This document shows positions 1 to 6,749 of a stretch of 64,000 nucleotides of DNA, one piece after another (positions within the stretch are counted from its first letter, which is position 1; each line of letters begins with the position of its first letter). A model generated the notes under the pieces. The model did no database searches. It had not been told where the DNA came from and saw only the letters and a program-made list of their open reading frames with translations. Made by a program: the position numbers and the translations under genes. Origin of the DNA: Legionella fallonii LLAP-10 (GTDB lineage Bacteria > Pseudomonadota > Gammaproteobacteria > Legionellales > Legionellaceae); assembly GCF_000953135.1 (NCBI RefSeq), contig NZ_LN614827.1, positions 2,819,001-2,883,000 on the forward strand, in the 5' to 3' direction.

Positions 1-22
1 TTAAACTCCAATTTGCCTGCAT
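1..22 (-). CDS. Start of probable cell-division protein ZipA (partial)
   Basis: Immediately after the smc stop codon on the same strand an open frame begins with ATG ATG CAG GCA AAT TGG AGT and runs off the window, giving MMQANWSL or MQANWSL. A GGAG sequence inside the last smc codons lies six bases before the second ATG, which I take as the start. In many gammaproteobacteria smc is followed by zipA and ligA, and ZipA begins with a short N-terminal membrane anchor. The identity rests on position and a seven-residue N-terminus only. Confidence 0.4.
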
Positions 23-25
23 CAT

Positions 26-3000
26 TTACTCCATAGTCAAAGCTTCTTTCACATCAACTGCAACTAAACGAGACACGCCTGGTTCACGCATAGTTACCCC
101 CATCAAATGATCTGCCAATTCCATAGTCACTTTATTGTGAGTAATAAAGAGGAATTGTACGAATTGTGACATCTCTTTTACTAAATCGCAAAACCGTCCC
201 ACATTTACGTCGTCTAAAGGAGCATCCACTTCATCTAACATGCAGAATGGTGAAGGATTTAGCTGAAAAATCGCAAATACTAATGCGACAGCAGTCATTG
301 CCTTCTCGCCACCGGATAACAAATGAATAGTACTATTTCGTTTTCCAGGCGGTTGTGCCATTACTACGATACCAGCTTCTAACAGATTATCACAAGTTAA
401 TTCAAGCTGTGCTCTTCCACCGCCAAAAAGTCGGGGGAAAAGGGCTTTAAAAGAAGTATTCACTTCATCAAACGTATTTTCTAGTCGTAAGCGAGTTTCC
501 TTATCCATCTTATCAATGGCCATCTCTAATGTGGCTAAGGCCTGGCTTAAATCTTCATATTGCTCGTCCAAATAGAGCTTACGCTGCCGCTCAGCAACAA
601 ACTCTTCAATAGCGGCTAAATTAATTGCTCCCAAGCGCTTGATTTTCTCCGCTAAAGCAATTAATTCATCTTCGCGCATACTTTGAGTTGTTCCCTGCGG
701 AATATGCTCCAATAAAGATGAAGCGTGCAAACCTGACTCATCAAGAGATTCTTGTACTGAACTGGCACGAACAGCTAATTCTTGCTCCTGCATTCGGGTT
801 TGTGCAATCACTTCGTGTACCTGTTTTAGCTCACGATCATAATTAAAAATAGATTGCTCTAGACTCTCCATGTTGCTTCTGAATTGTACTAGTTGCTCGC
901 GACTTTCAGTCAATTGCAACTCTATTTCATTATGTTTCATCAATTGCTCAGCCAGTTGTTCCCTAAGTTCTGTCTCTGGCGCAGCCGATTGTATGCATAA
1001 AAGTGCTAAATGCTCTAACCGTTCTTGTAGTACATTTAAACGCTCCTGTTCTCTTGCAATTCTATCGGTTAATTGTTGGGTTTTGGTAATCTCTCGATCA
1101 TGTTCCTTTTCTGCTTGGTGCAAAGTAATGCGCAGCTCTTCTACTTCTTTGTTTTGTATTGCGAAGGTATCAAGCCAATTTTGTTTTTCGTCAGCAAATT
1201 GAGCCTGCTGTAATTCATAATTTTTAAATTGATTATCTAGTAGATTTAATTTTTCAGTAATTTCTATAAGTTCTGTTGCAGTATCTTCTAGAGAAATTTG
1301 TAGTTCTTCCTGTTCGGTAGCCAGCATGGCTATCTGTCTTTCTGCTTGTTGAATAGCCTGTTCATTAGCAGTCAGGGCATTAATATTACTTCTTAAAGCC
1401 TCGTTGCTCCCGGAAAGATTTAATTGATATAACTCAATATAATTGACACTTTGTTGTAGCTGCGCGTGATATTGGTCACGTAATGCTCTAACTTCTGTAA
1501 TCTTTTGCTGTAACGTATCGACTACCGCACCCAAATCAACAATTTTCTGTTGTCGCCCAAGAAAACCAAGCTCATCTTGCTCTTCAGGATGAGCTAATTT
1601 AACCCATCCTTTCCCCAACCAAAAGCCATGGGACGTCACAATTGACTCATGATCTGCTAAGTGAGGTAACCAACTAACTACCTGCTCTAAATGTTCTGCC
1701 GTATAGATATGCTCCAGGTTAGGTACTGACGCAGGAATAGAGCCTTTAATTTTATCAGCAAGGCTAGGATATTCGCGTTGCTTACTAAGCAAGGGCCTCA
1801 TTGTGACTACGCTTTCCCCTTGAGACTCGCAAAGAGTCCACTGGGGCCATAGCTCCTCAAAGTCATCCAGCACATAGGCATGCAAAGCATCAGTTAATAC
1901 CATTTCACAGACGGATTGCCATTGAGGTTCCACTTGCAAAATGTCCATTAATTGGGGTTTATTAGACCATTCTTTAATTGCTTGTTTATTCTGTGTTTTG
2001 CTTTGTCTTGCAGCCTTTTGTGCCGCAATCAATGCAGCGTGCTCACTATTTTGGCGATGAAAATCATCCTGTAACTGATGTAATTGTTGCTCTGTTTCCT
2101 GCAATTGGGCTCGCAGCAAATTAGCCTGTTCATTCCCTTGTTTTAACTGCGCCTCATCAAACTCTTGGGTTTCTTTTAGCTTAGATTGTTTACTCTCTAG
2201 ATCTGCTTTAGTTTGTTGCAAGTCAGCTAAAGAAATAGTGGCTTGTTCTTGAAATAATTTCTCCTGCCTTAATCCTATTTGCTGGCGTCTTAATTCTAAA
2301 TGCTGTGCTTTAACTTGGGTAACTTGTAACTCACTTTTAACTGAGTTTGTTGCATTCTGTACTTCTTGCCAGCGTGATTGCCATTCACGTTGTTGTATTT
2401 GAGATTCTTGCCGCAATTCTTCTTTTTCTTTGAATTTTATGTTTAATTGCCGGAGCTGCTCTTCTAGATGTGCCGCTTGTTGTTCGCTGTTTTGTAATTC
2501 TTCTTGATCTTGTTTTAATTGTTCGTCAGCAATTTGCCAATCTTCTTGCATCTGTTGTCTGTCATGTTCTAGACGTTTTTTTTCTCTATCTTGTTGTTGT
2601 ATCGATTCTTCTAAACGAGCAATCTCTGTACCTAATTGATAGAAAGCAGCCTGAATTTGTTGCGAATTATCATTAGCATCCTGCAATTGTTCATTTAAAA
2701 TGGTGCGTTCTTTATTAGACCCAGTCAACAAGCTTTGTTGTTGTTCATACCGAACAGCTAAATCGTGCAGTTCACTCTGCTTACGTAACTGTTGTTGGGT
2801 ATAATCTTGCCATTTAAGTGCGAGTATTTCTGCGCGACAGATTTTTTCTTCTTCTTTCAGTACAGTATAACGTTCAGCAGCCTTTGCCTGACGCTCTAAA
2901 CGCTGCAATTGTTTATCGAGCTCTTCGCGGATATCTGCGACTCGGTTTAAATTATCACGAGTATGTTCTATACGCTGTAACGTCTCACGACGACGCTCCT

Positions 3001-3520
3001 TATATTTTGAAACGCCCGCCGCTTCTTCAAGAAAAGCCCTTAACTCTTCTGGTTTTGCCTCAATCAATCGCGAAATAGTACCTTGGCCAATAATAGAATA
3101 ACCGCGTGAACCGGCGCCAGTACCTAAAAAGATGTCTGTAATATCTCGTCGCCGACAACGACTACCATTCAGATAATAGGAGGAATCGCCATCTCGTGTT
3201 ACAACACGCTTCACCGCAATCTCGCCGTAACTGGCAAAAGGACCGGTTAAACGCCCCAAACTATTATCAAATACAAGTTCAACTGAAGCCTGACCGACTG
3301 GTTTACGATTAGATGAACCATTAAAAATAACATCGGTCATGGATTCACCACGTAAATTTTTAGCCGAACTCTCTCCCATAACCCAACGTACCGCATCAAT
3401 AATATTCGACTTGCCACAACCATTAGGGCCAACAACAGCAACTAACTGACTAGGAAAGTGAACTACGGTAGGATCAACAAAGGATTTAAACCCCGCTAAT
3501 TTCAATTGCTTCAGATGCAT
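26..3520 (-). CDS. smc: Chromosome partition protein Smc
   Basis: Structural maintenance of chromosomes ATPase of 1164 residues, a normal length for bacterial Smc. It acts on the nucleoid in DNA compaction and segregation, usually with ScpA and ScpB. The N-terminal head carries the Walker A motif GPNGCGKS at residues 31-38. Long glutamine- and glutamate-rich coiled coils flank a hinge at roughly residues 515-640. The C-terminal head shows the ABC signature LLSGGEK near residue 1067, Walker B FCMLDE near 1092 and the D-loop APLDD. The protein is complete and starts MHLKQLKLAGFKSF, typical of the family. The next gene on the same strand begins within three bases of its stop, so smc is probably co-transcribed with the presumed zipA. 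Confidence 0.97.
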   Translation of the reverse strand: MHLKQLKLAGFKSFVDPTVVHFPSQLVAVVGPNGCGKSNIIDAVRWVMGESSAKNLRGESMTDVIFNGSSNRKPVGQASVELVFDNSLGRLTGPFASYGEIAVKRVVTRDGDSSYYLNGSRCRRRDITDIFLGTGAGSRGYSIIGQGTISRLIEAKPEELRAFLEEAAGVSKYKERRRETLQRIEHTRDNLNRVADIREELDKQLQRLERQAKAAERYTVLKEEEKICRAEILALKWQDYTQQQLRKQSELHDLAVRYEQQQSLLTGSNKERTILNEQLQDANDNSQQIQAAFYQLGTEIARLEESIQQQDREKKRLEHDRQQMQEDWQIADEQLKQDQEELQNSEQQAAHLEEQLRQLNIKFKEKEELRQESQIQQREWQSRWQEVQNATNSVKSELQVTQVKAQHLELRRQQIGLRQEKLFQEQATISLADLQQTKADLESKQSKLKETQEFDEAQLKQGNEQANLLRAQLQETEQQLHQLQDDFHRQNSEHAALIAAQKAARQSKTQNKQAIKEWSNKPQLMDILQVEPQWQSVCEMVLTDALHAYVLDDFEELWPQWTLCESQGESVVTMRPLLSKQREYPSLADKIKGSIPASVPNLEHIYTAEHLEQVVSWLPHLADHESIVTSHGFWLGKGWVKLAHPEEQDELGFLGRQQKIVDLGAVVDTLQQKITEVRALRDQYHAQLQQSVNYIELYQLNLSGSNEALRSNINALTANEQAIQQAERQIAMLATEQEELQISLEDTATELIEITEKLNLLDNQFKNYELQQAQFADEKQNWLDTFAIQNKEVEELRITLHQAEKEHDREITKTQQLTDRIAREQERLNVLQERLEHLALLCIQSAAPETELREQLAEQLMKHNEIELQLTESREQLVQFRSNMESLEQSIFNYDRELKQVHEVIAQTRMQEQELAVRASSVQESLDESGLHASSLLEHIPQGTTQSMREDELIALAEKIKRLGAINLAAIEEFVAERQRKLYLDEQYEDLSQALATLEMAIDKMDKETRLRLENTFDEVNTSFKALFPRLFGGGRAQLELTCDNLLEAGIVVMAQPPGKRNSTIHLLSGGEKAMTAVALVFAIFQLNPSPFCMLDEVDAPLDDVNVGRFCDLVKEMSQFVQFLFITHNKVTMELADHLMGVTMREPGVSRLVAVDVKEALTME

Positions 3521-3652
3521 ATTGATAACGATACAAAAATAATAATCAGATATTATAACTGAGGAAGGCCGGTATGACTATTTTGTTCTCTCGTATGGCC
3601 GCCCCTCTATCTTATAGGTTATTATTGCAACAGTTACTACCAACATGAACAA

Positions 3653-3680
3653 TTGACAAACAAGATCAGCCTTATATAAT
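3653..3680 (+). promoter_or_regulatory. Sigma-70 promoter for the acid phosphatase gene
   Basis: A perfect -35 hexamer TTGACA (3653-3658) and a perfect -10 hexamer TATAAT (3675-3680) are separated by 16 bases. It faces the acid phosphatase gene and predicts a transcript start near 3687, about 75 bases before the start codon. Confidence 0.75.
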
Positions 3681-3760
3681 GCGCCTATTCCGAAACTCGC
3701 TGCGGAAAAACAAGTTTTAGAAAAAACTAATACACCATTCTCTAACTTTAAAGGATGCTA

Positions 3761-4441
3761 ATGAAACGCTACGCAAATGTATTTCGCCTTATTGCTCTGT
3801 CTCTGAGTCTATCACTTATTTTTTCTACCTCAGCTGCTGCTGAACCCGCTAATCTCACCTTAGTCAAAAAAGAGTTGATTCAATACCATGATTCGGGAGA
3901 GTATCAGCAGGAATTAGCCGATAAAATTAAGCAAGCCCGGCAATACATTATTCAGCAGGCGATTGCTAATCAACAGCATACGTCCAAACAAAAATTAGCA
4001 TTAGTTTTAGATATAGATGAAACCAGTTTATCCAACTACGATAAAATGATTAAGCATGATTTTACTGCCAATCGTGCTCGGATTCACAAAGAAATCCTGG
4101 CAGCAAACGCCCCTGCAATTAAACCCATGTTGGCTCTTTACCAAGCAGCTAAAAATCATGGTATTAAAGTGTTTTTTGTAACTGGTAGAAATGAGTCAGA
4201 GCGAGCAGCAACAGTAAACAACCTAATCAAAGCGGGTTATACCAACTGGACGGGTCTTTATTTACGCCCAGAAAAATACTCTGCCTCCTCCATTATTCCT
4301 TTCAAAACGGATGCAAGAAAAAAAATCAGCGAGCAAGGTTACACTATTATCGCATCAATTGGTGACCAATACAGTGACATTCGCGGAGGCTACGCTCAGA
4401 AAGGGTTTAAATTACCTAATCCCTACTATTATTTGCCATAA
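3761..4441 (+). CDS. Secreted HAD-superfamily acid phosphatase (class III B)
   Basis: Predicted periplasmic or secreted phosphomonoesterase of 226 residues. The N-terminus is a signal peptide with a hydrophobic leucine/serine-rich core ending SAAAE. HAD motif I is LVLDIDETSLSN, with the nucleophile and acid-base aspartates at residues 84 and 86. Motif II is FFVTGRNE, and the acidic motif near the C-terminus is SIGDQYSDIRGG. This arrangement matches the acid phosphatase B/plant acid phosphatase family that also includes outer-membrane P4-type phosphatases. I chose the second ATG: AAGG lies six bases before it, whereas the ATG at 3755 has no room for a ribosome site. Substrate cannot be told from sequence. 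It is a single-gene unit, divergent from smc, with its own promoter. Confidence 0.85.
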   Translation: MKRYANVFRLIALSLSLSLIFSTSAAAEPANLTLVKKELIQYHDSGEYQQELADKIKQARQYIIQQAIANQQHTSKQKLALVLDIDETSLSNYDKMIKHDFTANRARIHKEILAANAPAIKPMLALYQAAKNHGIKVFFVTGRNESERAATVNNLIKAGYTNWTGLYLRPEKYSASSIIPFKTDARKKISEQGYTIIASIGDQYSDIRGGYAQKGFKLPNPYYYLP

Positions 4442-4465
4442 AAATAACAAAAGCATTCAGCAATC

Positions 4466-4495
4466 GCAGTTCGGGCAATGTGTTGCCCGAACTGC
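4466..4495 (+). terminator. Hairpin after the acid phosphatase gene
   Basis: A perfect 13-bp stem (GCAGTTCGGGCAA pairing with TTGCCCGAACTGC) around a TGTG loop lies 25 bases after the stop codon. It lacks a proper T tract, being followed by AACTTAAATTT, so it is either a weak terminator or an RNA-stabilising or repeat hairpin. Confidence 0.55.
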
Positions 4496-4498
4496 AAC

Positions 4499-4522
4499 TT
4501 AAATTTAAATTTAAATTTAAAT
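4499..4522. repeat. Hexanucleotide tandem repeat (TTAAAT)x4
   Basis: Four perfect tandem copies of TTAAAT directly after the phosphatase hairpin. The array is itself palindromic and purely A/T. It is a possible slippage site, but no reading frame or promoter obviously depends on it. Confidence 0.85.
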
Positions 4523-4639
4523 TAGAGTATTAAATCATGTTACTAAAAAAACCATAATCTATCATTTGAGCAACGTATTATCCCATACAGCGCATCAAAA
4601 ATGCGCAGATGTCGAATCTCCTATTATATCTTCTATCAT

Positions 4640-4657
4640 TATAAGAAATGTCTTGCA
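4640..4657 (+). promoter_or_regulatory. Candidate LetA/GacA binding box
   Basis: TATAAG-AAATGT-CTTGCA fits the GacA-type activator consensus TGTAAG-N6-CTTACA with one mismatch in each half-site. It is centred about 64 bases upstream of the transcript start expected for the GGA-rich RNA. The promoter of that RNA has a good -10 (TATACT, 4701-4706) but only a poor -35 (TTATTG), as expected for an activator-dependent promoter. Confidence 0.65.
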
Positions 4658-4711
4658 CCTATTTAGAACAAAGTCCCTTATTGTATTTTTTATCCTTTGC
4701 TATACTGATTT

Positions 4712-4890
4712 CAGAGTAAAGACAATGGATGTCTTAAAAGGACTTTAGTCTCGGTATCAAGGACGATACCCGCCACAAGGATGTGGATGATTACTCTAGC
4801 TAACGGAAAAGGACTCATCTGAAATGCTAACAGCGGATGGGTCTCCCCTCCACTTCAAAAAGTTACTTCACCAGAGTTAGTAGCTATTTT
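4712..4890 (+). ncRNA. Candidate CsrA-sequestering small RNA (RsmY/RsmZ type)
   Basis: There is no protein gene here, but between 4727 and 4838 there are eight GGA trinucleotides. Three sit in the loops of short hairpins: AAGACA-ATGGA-TGTCTT (4719-4735), GGTATC-AAGGAC-GATACC (4753-4770) and CCACA-AGGA-TGTGG (4773-4786). GGA in a hairpin loop is the recognition element of CsrA/RsmA, and several such hairpins in about 100-180 bases define the RsmY/RsmZ/CsrB sponge RNAs. A -10 box lies at 4701-4706 and a LetA/GacA-like box at 4640-4657. The 3' end is uncertain. A weak stem AGTTACT/AGTAGCT (4861-4885) followed by a T-rich stretch is my best guess, and the GGA-rich part ends near 4850. Which of RsmY or RsmZ it corresponds to cannot be told. 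Confidence 0.72.
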
Positions 4891-4965
4891 CGTTCATTTT
4901 TTACCGCACTTAGTTAAAAGAAAAATCATCCGATTAAATGCAGCTTTTAAGAGATTACCCAAGGT

Positions 4966-5117
4966 CTATTCACAGAGTTATCCACAGAAAATGGGGATAA
5001 GTTAGTATTTATTTAAAGTCAATTAATTTGTCACAATCCATGTAGGGCAAGGGGTTTTATAAAAAGAGAGTCTAAATTGAAAATAATATCTGGGAAAGAA
5101 ATATAAGAATATCCACA
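4966..5117. other. Cluster of DnaA-box-like 9-mers
   Basis: The AT-rich non-coding DNA after the small RNA contains one perfect DnaA box, TTATCCACA (4978-4986). Single-mismatch copies are CTATTCACA (4966-4974), TTATCCCCA on the minus strand (4992-5000) and ATATCCACA (5109-5117). No dnaA, dnaN or gyrB gene is nearby, so this is not obviously the origin. It could titrate DnaA or be chance. The remainder, 5118-5459, holds A/T runs and the hairpin listed next, with no gene that I can support. Confidence 0.45.
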
Positions 5118-5352
5118 AGAAAAGATTGAGTGGATAGATTTAGGCGGATTGCCATCATAACAAAAAAATTATAAAAAAACAGTCTTGACTTAGGTTTTTT
5201 TAATCTTTAATAAAACTAGAGTTGAAAAAAATCAAATTTCAGTGGCCATGTAAAGTTAGCGGCTACGACCCTCTCCCGCGATAGAGTATCTATTTTTACT
5301 CAAAAATTTTTTTCACAGGCGCGGAGCTTTTTGTGTCATCAAAACATTATTC

Positions 5353-5391
5353 CACTGCGAATCCCCTCTTCTTCGTAGGAGAGGGGAAACC
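5353..5391. repeat. GC-rich hairpin in non-coding DNA
   Basis: TCCCCTC and GAGGGGA form the outer arms of an inverted repeat of about 10 bp around a short TTCG-containing loop. It has no T tract on either side, so it is more like a dispersed palindromic element than a terminator. Confidence 0.4.
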
Positions 5392-5459
5392 ATCTCATCG
5401 ACTCCTTAACCTGGTAGCTATAGGCCCATTTATGAGTAAGTCGAAGAATACTGTTACAC

Positions 5460-6542
5460 TTAGACGGTCTTTTTGCTTTCGAATAGCCTGCCTTTCATAC
5501 GAATGGCATTGACCTCTATTGTTAGGAATTTAATGTAATCATAGGTAACATAATAATCCCCTTGATCACCTGCAAATCTGGACCAAGAATTCCGTAAAGT
5601 AAACACCCCTCGGTTAACATTACCCTCTTCATCAGTTACTTCTATATTATCATCGTATCCAGTAATAACTAACTCATGACCTGCAATAATAATGTCACTA
5701 TTCATCGCATCTTGTAGAATCTCAGGTGTTAACATCCAAGTATCATTGTAGGCTCTGTTAGTACCTACAGCCCCAGCATCCCCATTCTTAATATCTAACA
5801 GTATGCCGACAGTTAAACGATTGCCTTTTGCCAACTCTTCTTTAATCTGTCTGATGATTTGATCCATATCGGCTTGTGCAGAAAATGAATCTTCATCAGA
5901 AAGCAAAGGCTCCCAGTTGATTAAATTGGATAAAGGAATACTATGTGCCATAAATTCAGTATCAGACATAGGAGTGCCCTCATCGGTCTGATTATCTAAG
6001 GGATACTGCCTCACCCCTGCACAACCATTCAGTTTTTGGTAGTTCTGACTGATAATGCCATAGTCACTAATCTGTTGTAATACCCAGGGAGCTAAAGAAC
6101 CATTCCAGCCGCTTGCTTGTATTTTATCATGGATGGCCAAATAACTGCCTAACTCAAGATTGCATAACTGGCTAATATAATCACCCGCACCTAAAGCCGC
6201 ATCTAGAGCCGCAGTCACAGCAAAAGTCACGCAACTACCATGATAGCCTTGATCCAACACGGGTGTTAACTGCATTCCTAATTTTATCTTAGGTGGTAAT
6301 TCAGATGAAAAAGAAGCATTAGACACTGAGTTCTTAGGATATTGCTTCAGTTGCTCATGCAAATAAGATTTTGCACTGGGAGATAATTCATATTTAGGTA
6401 GACGGAACTTTAAATGATGTACAGCACCATATTGATTTTTAGGATTCAGCTGAATATCTACTTCCCCCTTCAAAGTCACCTGGCTGGCGCAAACCAGAGA
6501 GGTAGACAGTGACAAAATTGCTGCATTAATTAGTTTATTCAT
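5460..6542 (-). CDS. Secreted papain-like (C1 family) cysteine peptidase
   Basis: Cysteine protease precursor of 360 residues with an N-terminal signal peptide (hydrophobic core ending near SLVCAS) and a propeptide-like segment to about residue 85. The catalytic set of clan CA is visible: oxyanion-hole Gln98 in LDQGYHGSCVTFA, nucleophile Cys104, His289 in GHELVITGYDD and Asn318 in LRNSWS. Legionella species export C1-family peptidases through the type II secretion system (Lpg2622 is the one I recall), and the architecture here is compatible, but the orthology is inference. The gene stands alone on the minus strand, divergent from the kinase-like gene. Several extra cysteines (residues 127 and 174) could form disulphides. 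Confidence 0.85.
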   Translation of the reverse strand: MNKLINAAILSLSTSLVCASQVTLKGEVDIQLNPKNQYGAVHHLKFRLPKYELSPSAKSYLHEQLKQYPKNSVSNASFSSELPPKIKLGMQLTPVLDQGYHGSCVTFAVTAALDAALGAGDYISQLCNLELGSYLAIHDKIQASGWNGSLAPWVLQQISDYGIISQNYQKLNGCAGVRQYPLDNQTDEGTPMSDTEFMAHSIPLSNLINWEPLLSDEDSFSAQADMDQIIRQIKEELAKGNRLTVGILLDIKNGDAGAVGTNRAYNDTWMLTPEILQDAMNSDIIIAGHELVITGYDDNIEVTDEEGNVNRGVFTLRNSWSRFAGDQGDYYVTYDYIKFLTIEVNAIRMKGRLFESKKTV

Positions 6543-6749
6543 ACATTACATCCCTTTAATTTAGACCTTTAGCATCATATCAAGAGGTAATGTAAATGCA
6601 ATAAATAATCTTTTGCAAAGTCCTAAGCTTTAAAATTAGGGAATAAATGAAACAAATTGCAACAATTAGAAAACAATTAGCCTATAGGCACTCAATATGA
6701 TATCATGTTGCCCACTATTTATTTTTATACGCATAATTGAGTAAAATTT

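Noticed and set aside
3063-3520. Possible additional genes on the plus strand within smc and other long genes
   Set aside because: Many 60-140 codon frames lie antisense to smc, carB, pepA, enhC and the megasynthase, without ribosome sites or protein-like composition. They are shadows of the real coding frames.
4499-4522. (TTAAAT)4 as a phase-variation switch
   Set aside because: The unit is six bases, so slippage would not shift a frame, and it lies behind a hairpin rather than in a promoter.
4566-4748. 60-codon frame overlapping the small RNA
   Set aside because: It begins at TTG without a ribosome site, has unconvincing composition and runs through the promoter and the GGA hairpins. The RNA explains the conservation pattern better.
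4961-5120. Chromosome replication origin
   Set aside because: DnaA boxes are few and no dnaA, dnaN, recF, gyrB, rpmH or parAB gene is nearby. I keep only the box cluster itself.
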